From: Pythium myriotylum
Lineage: Eukaryota > Oomycota > Peronosporomycetes > Pythiales > Pythiaceae
Reading direction: 5' to 3'
Length of the DNA stretch: 64,000 bases
Assembly: GCA_023091665.1 (NCBI GenBank)
Contig: JALJCQ010000033.1
Location: 930,001 to 994,000, forward strand
A model generated the notes under the pieces. It ran no database searches. It was not told where the DNA came from and saw only the letters and a list, made by a program, of their open reading frames with translations. A program made the translations under genes and the position numbers. Below are positions 12,001 through 17,724 of this stretch, piece after piece. Position 1 is the stretch's first letter; every line of letters begins with the position of its first letter.

Positions 12001-13740
12001 GAGTGGGGCACAGAACTCTGGGCTTCCGACGGCACCGCAGAAGGCACACGTCGTGTCGTGCGCATTGGCGACACGAGTGACGGCTCGCGACCGGCGTTCC
12101 TCACCGAATTCCGAAACCTCATCTTCTTCCAGGCGACTACGGCGTCTTACGGAGCGGAGCTATGGGCTTCGGACGGCACACGTGGAGGCTCGCGACTCAT
12201 CGCGGATGTGGCCTTCGGCACACGTAGCTCTTCACCCGAGCAGCTCACCGTCGCGAACGGGAAGCTCTTTTTCTCAGCCGAGACCGCAGCGTACGGTCGT
12301 GAGCTATGGGTTAGTGATGGCCAGCCGCGAGGGGACTTCGCACAGGTCGACCACGGGATCCCAGGAGCTGGTACACACCTCGTTCTCGATATCCGCGGTG
12401 GCCAACAGTCGTCTCTTCCCCAGTTCCTCGTCGCCCTGCCCAGCACAGGACTCCTCCTTTTCCAAGCGGACGACGGGATTCACGGCGCGGAGCTTTGGAA
12501 GAGTGACGGAACCAGCATGGGCACGGCGCTGGTCCTGGACATCCGACCGGGATCATCGGCGTCAGAACCTCGCTACCTGACTTCTTTCAAAGGGAGAGTC
12601 TTCTTCCAGGCGGACGACGGCGTCCACGGCGCCGAATTGTGGTCGACCGACGGCTCAGCAGCGAACACGACGCTTCTTGTGGATCTCGTCCTCGGTGCTC
12701 ACGGCTCGGCTCCTCGTTATCTAACGACCCTGTCCCTGCCTCGCCTTGTGCTTGTGTTCTCAGCCGCGACGGACCGCGATCCACAAGTGACCGAGTTCTG
12801 GATTTCTGACGGAACCACCGGCGGCACAGCAAAGCTCTTCAGCGGTTCGAGGGAAGCTGTGGACTCCAACGATCTGGCGATGGCAGCCACGCCACGAATG
12901 CTGCCAGTCGGTAGCGGTTTCGTCTTCTTTGGCTCGGAAAACACGAGGCCTCGGCGCTCTACGGGTGTCGACGGCCCTGTGGTCTCGAGATCTCTCACGC
13001 TGGTGGACGATCACCCCGACCGAACGTATCGCTTGTCGCTGAGCTGCGCATATGGCGAGCTGCGGCTGAGCAACTACCGCGCCTGTGGCTTGGACAACGA
13101 CCTCGCTGCCGACACCATCGATCTGCGAGGCTCCCTACTTCAGCTCAACTGCCTCGTGGCCGAGATCGTGTATCAAGCAACGAGAACTCGCGCAGGCGTT
13201 CTCAGCTGGGACGACGCAATTGTAGCGACACTCACGGAGGAGCTGACGGACGAGGCAGAGGACGACGACGGGCGCGCGTACTCGACGTCGCAGAGCATCG
13301 CTGTTCGGGTCCGCGCACTGAACCACGCGCCAGTCGTCACATTACCAACTCGCATATTCGCGCCGCTGGATTCCTCGATACCGCTGGCTGCCGTTCGCGT
13401 CGAGGACGAGGATGCTGGCGACGAGGCCTTGTTGTATCTGCGCGTGTCTGCTCAGCGCGGACGGCTCCGTCTGGTCAACGAAGATGCTCTGAGTGGTGCC
13501 GTGCTGTTTGGCTCGACGGACGATCCGCATGGCGCACCGTCGCTGGAGCTGTCGGGGACACTTAGGACTCTCGCCGAGGCGTTTGCCCACCACGTCCGTT
13601 ACGCTTGCCTCACCAAGGACAGTTGTGCCGCCGGTGTGCAGGACGCCTTGACGATCGAGGTAAGCGACAACGGCTTCTCCGGCGCCGGTGGGCCGCAGAG
13701 CACAGTTCGCGTCGCGACGGTCGTGGTGGTCGGAGCGTAG
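1..13740 (+). CDS. Giant repeat protein, 5' partial (cadherin-like repeats plus two ELWxxDGT blocks)
   Basis: The frame is open from the first base of the window, so the N-terminus or upstream exons lie outside; at least 4,570 codons are visible and end at a TAG. The protein is a mosaic of repeats. Cadherin/CSPG-like units end in VNDxP-type motifs (near 0.54, 2.59, 8.43, 9.31, 10.63 and 13.32 kb). Three GTFxLxF-type units, with a later WxVTF element in the first two, lie at about 3.65-4.73 kb. Two blocks of seven ELWxxDGTxxGT units lie at 6.12-7.53 and 11.44-12.83 kb. Such repeats are typical of very large secreted or cell-surface proteins, so an extracellular or adhesive role is inferred. 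No signal peptide can be judged, and there is no membrane segment at the visible C-terminus. It converges on the next gene with a 39-bp gap. No specific function is recognised. Confidence 0.85.
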   Translation, partial: EGKAAGLAKLLAGVHLTMPLVACFGVTPPTPLVVRVARVNPADGLSSMAAEVYLDINIDHQTQWLSQVLKQWVIVIEEDSRVDIGTVFNWGDLYLPQNDRENTSVWVSADHGLISANYSTELSLPRKNQTVPCVSLKDLISILSSLVYSPDADYVGNDALSISVGDQRATLWIQVVGVNDSPSLSVVLGDKETIVSLRPFVPVFTVFDPDTDDILTVTITSNVNLSVADPSFLRASGIFLEGPDSTGKALTLQLRGSQQAINNVFTRSSTVEIIYADSTPPFDNAIVEICVSDANDELACWNGLVPLARLDSLVQIKSDMNDLPFMGAQPVANFLSISESALPPETSVVLRLSATMGSFESSRTDCGRFAETQASEENSRGSRTGFELVGIWTCMKDLLQNTVYRGSSLAHLESHVEISIELWHAYRQYISRRVSMKLLPPQARYSIKIATNASLERPLLTWKRGELVSLGAFLQISISSAVADDEETEERLLSLNASCSLSCLLSFDHASGSYVPYVDYSLADRRASRNLQFFGTRASLNQLIPSLMVTDSDIDVVSSGEGLIEFRLSETKNSPFAGAVQISQVAFLFNVMEPVVQWVTRQNEYVAKERLVLLDGISLMAGNDKTRFVRVRVECEGSVQTTITIDHPRYRVINRPCVRAEEDMSIEISGSITVVNSALARTRVQRYSSDASQVILRYLIIDEGPTDDITTTSTETEVRVIFGLPGLVRRPLSAVLLPSDNKSLSLDEDSTIALGVMFEVPNDALGANNQLYLLTAAVSEGVLEVPLDDVCCIHLLSAISTSTLQMEGTLSALRSALALAVYKPRDEFSGADSLQMTVRASVPRGESEQLKWDHDILVRRVNDAPRIDTRLGSTKRKMFVGANGTVVTLLQTEMSIKISDVDVSIWDESHALIRVQLIATSSFIIPHLDKVGDSISVLDRTIYPKISGDESALQSLTLEAPFRVVNELLGDVLYISNSDSDALQCPRNEERNENSNEHIDILVNDMDETEEAVSAERVTICSDESEQDVFVSLRLPPEHASLDMSRRALSVSGAMLVASSPTSSDLILEQDETARVTGTPAFRVIPEVQSVRLVGPDRLQVLTVTMESPSGVDVSTITGTFELRAVDPVTNQIRTTVVLAQAVAMRVNEVVGDEGTGRGEGESMEACLSGILPTGRTNIQVTKDIDTPEVTWRIYASLMPGDGEISVPQAGATAFDVGGVSITVNSETLGTSLGGSFVLLFGDESTRNISAQSSALDVQEALEELTSVDFVQVVDTGPFTWNITFFQPAANVPLLTADSSSLTPVTNQADGAWPTEIAAGAEIQIARLTSGQGQGMLFTVEVSAIHVDPVYRVTATRAGTTSSVGTFSLVFRSDPLGPLLATTDAIDFDAVATVADEGFARQSGGRAGSSMESRILEAIRRLPRIEWTTGTQVVVTRSLVEAPSSYSWTVTLIGAPADFPSLTAGSSASLPTIVVEVLSLTKSNQVAGTFALSYLGERTGPLQVIAPASDIESALHQLSTVRNSSIGFGRIVVRRREIQAVAGASFALLFIEQLAHPETTVLLSSDGAGLTGLGAFVRTKQFSPTPSLKGTWSFPGIDILSGRELWVSGVQGSFRPDRFELHGDPADLQRIISQFTYLLPSDFVGGYVCIMLTATISESKAFAMTDDLYVAFRPPSRLRVLSSSEDDPTATRGRRRDLDLLQVDVPSWFYNLLWIRLRLLVEHGALWMRNRDGSGATPELWLNGTVHVVNTGLLNLEYESSLATTHALDILTAEIFTGDEAPQRLSSNEFFIRIKEPPFEPQISIIGDTEIFVPDDSPSQIAGVSIIDANAPFITKTPTVDGVELSLQADVGQLSISQTDGLALFTGNESSRLTLRGDLSSLNDALSHLYYESSRVYDHARDSVLISVSYHPGERSVLTSSRKMQVQIQHTVHVPRVLMGDSNAITYAAQEDNGFRFPNLTLVDDNSHLSNRDGRRRVPVAELRRTDLLPPTVTTLKSTNWDDDWRHRWIGDLTGLTFASFASPSTFSKIFFFRGSDIVNGEELWISDGSSNGTKLLVDLMPGQGSSSPGDLTFLPPANSLVVFAARGIDRSWKLTTDRLCNSERFSSTASDIMYFVATATTWNPQALYDCPRPGWRWATTAEAQTRFHTRIGDTPANLSEPYVFWDSCDWVGYNFGGVSRKYFRFADSGATGAFKHAGRRDSMVVEVSFSTADFAGIVCIRDDASIEPAGREVWISDASGAATRLKDIATGPRDSNPRFFTPFQSKRLLFQAWTPELGTELYRTDGTSAGTLLLEDIWRGPRSSDPSDFAEWVAGDGRMYFAATTEAGRELWSTDGLASGTAERGTRQSPATSGILIGTALVRDICATSASSNPQFLTPMGALGVFFAASDCINGRELWVTAGTSASTKMVKDINIAPGQGSDPSHLVVFGGKLFFAATANGHTVGRELFTSDGTAAGTNLLIELVPGAAGGSPSLLTVANARLYFHAVNAHGSGELWVSDGTSAGTSRVWDAGFARSNTIQLASTTPLSSGRRAQLLVAGNALYYLTQRKLPGSDDQNNSDIDTDRFRLEVSVTNGAVYLPVEIGTQNQSLGSSVTIEGTRNHLQVMLQRLLYLPPLNWNMLQTSGHLLVEWRFNVSSLSLSTAKSEVTTADLVVRPRVDPPVIIVPTAVEDSIHSEPDFLSRLRVECLPITVSEDVLTQLEGFSVRAVDDGDNGPHHWQLEVSASRGTIAFRTGTACVRRVMIGSLSGGKRVSVQASRIDCLQRLLNGLVYTGDADVSGADALQIRVSSSAPTITVEDSAIVPIFIVEVNDAPYLTSRSGFYYESKEDQALVLHDLHIHDPDAGGSTGRVEVDLSVRFGSIAIIYDFGTAGSSVNIERNDSAVWAPAASTRLVLSGSLVDLNAAISRLVYTSAQNWNSLAHADNEDDGYDSISVVLTDDQRMNASTSSVVFVYVLPTPDPVLISTPTVIQTSVYAGLKDGVLHGDEDEWIETQGLAFTSADDTARASLDVTISVSHGRLFLDDAALRGVTTSGSADDGSAWRLQGRFELVNRSVATLKYLPSANYYGSDSLLIFATASDPYANENSISATQAVPILVHAVNDPPQWTLPLASVAWTQDEPTRIAGVVLRDVDVETADCTVVSCEMEVVVETTASAAIAFPRLAELQHAPQFSVSALPLESSYLVLTGSLHQLNLVLSEIVLTIANAQAEILEPVEVWFTADDRGAFGQGGPQVSRQRLIVSPLHRTSHALQILAPDDQTLETNEDTPLVFGGSIQLKDIDSSTRSVEVAPHYEVEIEANNGFFLLATTAFSATRLLLISTADNHHIKFRGFLNQINVALNGSSYVPDENWFGPDELRIGVRQVDSDDDAATISLFVNVVPMCDTPRWLKDAVASDRAADIMIEEDSQSLISTLSIEDPDTVIGGGVDQEREVTVSIDVLDGGGVMLATMRGLRFVNESFVTWPTPFEALRLLFFSQVVISGRVLDLNAALRGLIYRPRPDFHTGGHILDAIVFNVSDSVRSCSDATIDSSITLRAAIEAVNDEPLFISQRFRRVTMLEVTADNLHSGSPMMEAIEGQDQVLDAVTAFDADTAVTNSVDPSLPESIARLRLSCRSCSLRPTESFEKLQRLSNIVVSLESDTHGDNWSSSTTFYGSISALNQFVLSSLVFTSSPHFHNNAVVLLEISDLGFEGRGGPQETAFAMVVRVHRVNSGPQILVPPFGTRLAPLEVDEHGFVLLQGAPIDPERRETSLPGAVPHWQLMAVDPLGNDSNSRMKTLVDVATDDGRTATSFYVSIGVRQFLFGAFDPKSGVELWTSDGTASGTRLLRDVSPGPHSSYPQHLTRFSVDGLVYFSASGPNVDAWRLKPNYRDSCNGFRASAFAPNVFYVVAQQTTWDPDETYDCPIGYQWMTTAEGSAVFVGTVEDNGHKSEPLVYFSQCGWQGYVWGGQRRSHFRFADSKATGAFKHAGHRDSYRPDVGFQTQEFAGIVCRRQRDEQPEWGTELWASDGTAEGTRRVVRIGDTSDGSRPAFLTEFRNLIFFQATTASYGAELWASDGTRGGSRLIADVAFGTRSSSPEQLTVANGKLFFSAETAAYGRELWVSDGQPRGDFAQVDHGIPGAGTHLVLDIRGGQQSSLPQFLVALPSTGLLLFQADDGIHGAELWKSDGTSMGTALVLDIRPGSSASEPRYLTSFKGRVFFQADDGVHGAELWSTDGSAANTTLLVDLVLGAHGSAPRYLTTLSLPRLVLVFSAATDRDPQVTEFWISDGTTGGTAKLFSGSREAVDSNDLAMAATPRMLPVGSGFVFFGSENTRPRRSTGVDGPVVSRSLTLVDDHPDRTYRLSLSCAYGELRLSNYRACGLDNDLAADTIDLRGSLLQLNCLVAEIVYQATRTRAGVLSWDDAIVATLTEELTDEAEDDDGRAYSTSQSIAVRVRALNHAPVVTLPTRIFAPLDSSIPLAAVRVEDEDAGDEALLYLRVSAQRGRLRLVNEDALSGAVLFGSTDDPHGAPSLELSGTLRTLAEAFAHHVRYACLTKDSCAAGVQDALTIEVSDNGFSGAGGPQSTVRVATVVVVGA
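6124..7530 (+). repeat. First set of seven ELWxxDGTxxGT units with Cys-rich insertion
   Basis: Inside the giant protein, seven units share the core E-L-W-x-S-D-G-T with a trailing G-T. After the first unit comes an insertion of about 130 codons (6290-6680). It has four cysteines, a YDCP element, the stretch FRFADSxATGAFKHAG, and ends near AGIVC. Seven units suggest a seven-bladed beta-propeller, which is inference from the count. The same arrangement recurs at 11.4-12.8 kb. Confidence 0.8.
11440..12830 (+). repeat. Second set of seven ELWxxDGTxxGT units with Cys-rich insertion
   Basis: Seven ELWxSDGT-type units again. After unit 1 an insertion (about 11590-11985) is clearly homologous to the one in the first set: SCNG, YDCPxGYxW, QCGWxGY, FRFADSKATGAFKHAG and AGIVC, with the four cysteines kept. 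This is an internal duplication of the whole propeller plus insertion. Confidence 0.8.
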
Positions 13741-13779
13741 GGGTGGGTGGGAAAGGCAAGCCAAATTACTATTAGTCCA

Positions 13780-14596
13780 TCAATTGCTGCTCTTGTCTTG
13801 CTGTGCGAGCGCCTCCTCGGCGAGCTCGACGGCTGTGTCGACGAAGAAGGCGTGGTCGAAGGCCTCGCCGTCGAAGCTGCCCTTGTAGGTCACCAGGAGC
13901 TGCGCGTCGTTCTTGCGCGCGAGCGACTTGAGCACTTTGAGGATCTTCTCGTCCGCGAAGTGGCCTTCCTTGTGGAGCTTGTGGAGCAGCCGCAGCACGG
14001 CGGCGCCGTCGTCGTTGCTGTCGGCGTCGCTCGAGACGGGCTCGACGGGCTTGGCCGCGACGACGGGCTCGACGTAGCCCTCGATGGCCTTGGGGTGGCG
14101 CTGGAGCGCGTCCAGGAAGGGCGCGATGTCGGCCTCGGTGGGCACGATGACGGCGAGCGGCTGTCCGGGCGGCACGTCCTTGGTCTCGGCCGGCACGACT
14201 GCGGGAGCGACGGGGTGTTACAGAGGTTGTTAGCGACAGGGCTCGCGCGCGAGACTACGTACGGATGCGCGCGAGGAAGCCTTCGTCGCCCGAGTCGAGC
14301 ACGAAGACGAGGTCGGGCGTGTCGATCTCGCACATGTGCGTGCCGTCGGCGATCGCGGCGCCCTCGCGCACGTGCCACTTGGCGAGCGTCACGCCGCCGG
14401 CGCCGCCCGAGACCTGCTCGAAGTCGAGGTCGGGCATGCGGAACTTGATGTGCGTCGGCAGCACGCCGTCCGCGTCGTCGCTCGGCGGAGACGGCGCCTG
14501 CGCGAAGCGGCGCAGAGACGAGCCAGCGAGCCCCCCACGGCGCACGAGCGCGCGGCGCGCGACCACGCGCGACAGCAGCAGCAGCGAGGCGACCAT
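13780..14596 (-). CDS. Mitochondrial lipoyl-like domain protein without the lipoyl lysine
   Basis: Two exons on the minus strand, 14596..14263 and 14198..13780, joined across a 64-nt intron (donor GTACGT, acceptor CCGCAG), give about 250 residues. The ATG at 14596 was chosen because the next 30 residues are basic and Ser/Leu/Ala-rich, like a mitochondrial presequence; an in-frame ATG lies 45 nt upstream. Residues about 48-115 follow the lipoyl/biotinyl fold of 2-oxo acid dehydrogenase E2 or E3BP: LAKWHVREGAAI, then EIDTPDL, then GDEGFLARI and GQPLAVIV. Where functional lipoyl domains have D-K-A, this protein has T-P-D-L, so it should not be lipoylated. The C-terminal half (about 130 residues) is not recognised, and there is no E2 catalytic domain. 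A structural or regulatory role is possible. Function is unassigned. Confidence 0.75.
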
Positions 14597-14701
14597 GTTC
14601 GTTGTGGTGGTTGCCTGGTTGGGGACATGGATGTCACTCAAGTGGATAGTGACAGTAAAGTGCGCGCGCGGACCTAGCGGGAGCGACCACCCATCGTGGT
14701 G

Positions 14702-14776
14702 GGTGATTGGGTGATTGGGTGGTCTCGCGACGGCCCTGCTCCTTCTCTCGAGCCCCTTTGTGTTGGCTCGTATTGG
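14702..14776 (+). promoter_or_regulatory. Three ATTGG (inverted CCAAT) boxes in a divergent promoter
   Basis: ATTGG occurs at 14706-14710, 14714-14718 and 14772-14776. They lie in the 248-bp gap between the divergently transcribed lipoyl-like gene and the eS30 gene. The first two sit in an 8-bp tandem repeat. CCAAT boxes bind NF-Y-type factors in eukaryotes; use here is inferred from position. Single ATTGG motifs also occur upstream of SMC3 (about 33475 and 33508), in the ribophorin I/bL12 gap (about 41978 and 42013) and upstream of the PX-papain gene (about 52388). Confidence 0.4.
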
Positions 14777-14844
14777 ATGGTGGCGACGGGCGAGGGTCTT
14801 GGCTTGAGCGGCCGGCCATTCAAGAGGAAAACCACTCGAGCATC

Positions 14845-15164
14845 ATGAGGTGAGGGAGGGATGACCTGGGCTCGCCACGGTGATAGACTGACGGTGTGTG
14901 CGTGGGGTGGGCGACGCCAGCATTGAGAACAACACGACGCTGAACCTGTCGCTCCGCCTGCGCGGCGGTGGTAAGGTCCACGGCTCGCTGGCGCGTGCCG
15001 GTAAGGTCAAGAACCAGACGCCCAAGGTGGCCAAGAGCGAGGAGAAGAAGAAGGCGCTCACGGGCCGCGCCAAGAAGCGCTGGCAGTACAACCGCCGCTT
15101 CGTCAACGTCGTGCCCGGCGCCAAGAAGCTCGGCCCGAACTCGAACGCCGACAAGATGAAGTAA
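14845..15164 (+). CDS. RPS30: Small-subunit ribosomal protein eS30 with a short ubiquitin-like tail in front
   Basis: Exon 2 (14921..15164) encodes an unmistakable eS30: [22 protein letters not shown], then [14 protein letters not shown] and GPNSN. Before it lies a ubiquitin-like C-terminus, [15 protein letters not shown], ending in the di-glycine that is cleaved in FAU-type fusions. The only fitting start I find is ATG at 14845, in a coding first exon of just 5 nt (ATG AG) followed by a GTGAGG donor and a 71-nt intron ending CGCCAG. This gives 82 residues. The 200 bp upstream hold no ubiquitin-like reading frame, so the ubiquitin part appears reduced to about 15 residues. The alternative is a distant unseen exon. 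eS30 is a component of the 40S subunit. Confidence 0.8.
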
Positions 15165-15464
15165 CTCAGTGCCGCGTGACGGCCGCGAGAGAGGTTCCCG
15201 CTTGACCTGGCCTCTTCTTCCTCTTGCGCGCGCGGCGAGGGGGGAAGAGAGCACGCCTCGAGCCGAAAGATGAATTCTATTTGCTTCTTTTGCCGAGGTC
15301 GCGTCGCGCTCGCTCTCTCTCTCTCTCTCGCTCTCTCTCTCTCTCTTTGCGTCTTCTGCGCTTGCTTCGAAGACCTCGAGCACGCGAACGAGTGACAGAC
15401 AGCCACACACACAGGAGCACGCGGAATAAATAGACAGAACCCGACGGCCGTTGGAAGCAGCGCG
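15165..15464. repeat. Intergenic spacer with a (CT)n microsatellite
   Basis: A 300-bp spacer between eS30 and the coiled-coil gene. It holds a CT-rich microsatellite at about 15309-15347 (CT repeats broken once by CG) and, further on, a short CACACA run. It probably carries the eS30 3' UTR and the next promoter. No gene is seen in it. Confidence 0.7.
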
Positions 15465-17489
15465 ATGGACAGCGACGACTCGGCCGCGTCCGAGGTGGCG
15501 TCCGACGCCGACGTGTACGAGGACAGCTTCGTCGCCGACGAGATCGAGGAAGACGACGTCACCGCGGCGCCGCGTCCTGTGCCCACTCCTAGTCCTGGTC
15601 CTGGCCCTTCTCGACAGGTCGCCGCGTCCGATGACGCCTCGGACCCGTACGCCGGCGACGACTACGAGGCCGACGACGACGCCTACAGCGTCGACTTTGA
15701 AGACGCCGACGACGACGCCAAGTCCAAGAAGGCACCCTCGCAACAGCGGAGCCCCGTGCGTCGCGACGCCCCGCCGCCGGCCATCGCCGAAGACGCCGAG
15801 TACGCGTACAGCGAGGCCTCGTTCGAGGACGAGAGTCGCCACTCGCAGAGCCTCAACCGGCTCGTCGTCGACCTGTCGGTGCCGGTCCGGCGAGACTCCA
15901 ACAGCTCCGCTGGGAGCAGTCCGCAGACCAAGGCCCACCTCAACCGCAACTCGCCCAACGTCAACCTCAAAGTGCTCTCCAAGCCCTCGGGTCTGCCGAG
16001 TCCCGGCAAGGCGTCACCCCCTCGACCTGTCTTGCCGCCACCAGCACCACCGGCGAGCTTTGGACATACGCAGGCGCTGGCGATGCTGGAGCACGAGAGC
16101 GACAAGTCGCTGTCGCTCTTGCTGCGGAAGGTGGAGAGCAAGTACCAGGACGAGCTCGAGGAGCTACGCGAGAAGAACGCGCTGCTGACGTGGAAAGAAC
16201 GCGAGCTCAAGACCGAGCTGCGAATCCAGAAGGAAGAGGCCAAGATGCGCAAGGGCCGTATGGAGAAGAAGCGCAAGCGAGCCAGTGAGCGGCGACGCGA
16301 GACCGAGATGCTGGTCGAGAGGCTGCGAGCCGAAGTGGCCGAGCTCACGGGGAAGGTACTGGCGGCAGAGCAGCGCGTCGAGCAGCAACTGATGGCCAAC
16401 GAATCGCTCCGCGTGACGGTCGAGCAAAACGAAAGCGAGCGGCGAAGTGTCGAGGCGCGCAATCTCGTGCTCGCGGAGAAGCTGCAGATAACGCTGGGCG
16501 ACTTCCACGCCCTCAACCTCAAGTACGAGGACGCAGTCGGTGCTCGACTAGACGCTGAACGCAAGGCCGACGAGCTCGTCCACCACCACAAAATGCAGTG
16601 TGAAGTGCTCGAGCACAAAGCCCGCATCGACGTCGAAGCAGTCGAGAGGAGTCTCCACCTGGAGCGTGAGGCGTGGAAACAGGAGCGAGCCACACTCCCC
16701 CAGTCCCATCGAGCGATGGTTGAGAACGAGATGCAGCGACTGGAGAAACTAGAAGCTCAGGTGAAGCAACGGACCATCGAGCTTGAGGCGCACGTCGCCA
16801 AGGAATGCGTCCGGTTCGAGAAAGAGCTCGCACTCGCGTGGGAGGCCAAAAAGGCGGCAGAGGACCGAGCCGAGAAGCGTCTTCACGAAGAATTGGCCAA
16901 GATCGGAAGAGAGCGAGAAGCTCTCGATGACCAAAGGCGTGAGCTGCTCATGTCCATGACCAAGAGCTCTTCTCGTATCGATGAGGAACGGGGTCGTTTG
17001 GACGCGACAAGAGAGCAGCTTGAGGTTCGTCGACTCAAACTCGTCGAGGAGCGAGCGGAGCTGGATGCTAAGCTGGCGTACGTCGATGATCGTGTCCAAC
17101 GACTGGCCCAGGAAGAGAGTATCTTGGATGCACGGAAAGCCGAGCTCACCAAGCTCGGACGAGAAACCTTCGAGAAGTCGAGGTTGATGGCACAGCGGAT
17201 GAACGAGTTTGTGGAGATGAAGCGAGAGATCGAGCGACTGCGGGCAGCGCAGCACGAGCTCCAAGCCCAAGTGGGCGAGAAGGAGGAGCACCAGGCTCAG
17301 CTCCAGATGGAGAAGGCAGCCCTGGAGAAAACGGCTCGCCAACTGCAGCACGAGCGACTCATGGTCGCCAAGCAGCGGATGCAGTCGCGGCAGTTCCTGG
17401 ACGGAGCCAAGAAGCTCGAGCTCTTGCTGCACCAGCAGAAGGCGTTGGACCAAGTCGCAAGCTCACGAACACACGCACCGATGAGTTGA
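15465..17489 (+). CDS. Long coiled-coil protein with acidic N-terminus, possibly FBF1-like
   Basis: Single exon of 674 residues from ATG at 15465. Residues 1-80 are very acidic (Asp/Glu/Ala with Tyr), residues 80-210 are Pro/Ser-rich and look disordered, and residues about 215-655 form almost continuous coiled coil rich in Glu, Arg, Leu and Gln. The layout, and the short hydrophobic C-terminal stretch FLDGAKKLELLL, recall the transition-fibre protein FBF1. That would fit the IFT144 and TMEM107 genes in this window, but coiled coils match many proteins by composition, so I leave the name open. Other possibilities are centrosomal or cytoskeletal scaffolds. Confidence 0.8.
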   Translation: MDSDDSAASEVASDADVYEDSFVADEIEEDDVTAAPRPVPTPSPGPGPSRQVAASDDASDPYAGDDYEADDDAYSVDFEDADDDAKSKKAPSQQRSPVRRDAPPPAIAEDAEYAYSEASFEDESRHSQSLNRLVVDLSVPVRRDSNSSAGSSPQTKAHLNRNSPNVNLKVLSKPSGLPSPGKASPPRPVLPPPAPPASFGHTQALAMLEHESDKSLSLLLRKVESKYQDELEELREKNALLTWKERELKTELRIQKEEAKMRKGRMEKKRKRASERRRETEMLVERLRAEVAELTGKVLAAEQRVEQQLMANESLRVTVEQNESERRSVEARNLVLAEKLQITLGDFHALNLKYEDAVGARLDAERKADELVHHHKMQCEVLEHKARIDVEAVERSLHLEREAWKQERATLPQSHRAMVENEMQRLEKLEAQVKQRTIELEAHVAKECVRFEKELALAWEAKKAAEDRAEKRLHEELAKIGREREALDDQRRELLMSMTKSSSRIDEERGRLDATREQLEVRRLKLVEERAELDAKLAYVDDRVQRLAQEESILDARKAELTKLGRETFEKSRLMAQRMNEFVEMKREIERLRAAQHELQAQVGEKEEHQAQLQMEKAALEKTARQLQHERLMVAKQRMQSRQFLDGAKKLELLLHQQKALDQVASSRTHAPMS

Positions 17490-17724
17490 GTTTCATAAAA
17501 TAGATTTTATAACGTTTTACAGAGTTAGAGATTTTGGAAACGAAGAAGCGTGGCATATCTGACGGGCGGGGTTCTCCTCCATGGAATGGGGAAGTTGACG
17601 TAGTATACGGAGGGCTTTCACCGTGTGCACATCATGCACACGGGGCCAGTTGCCGAGCTGGCTGGTTGGTCGGCGGATGGTCAACAAGTACGAGCTGACT
17701 GGACGGAACGTGGGCTTGAGTCGT

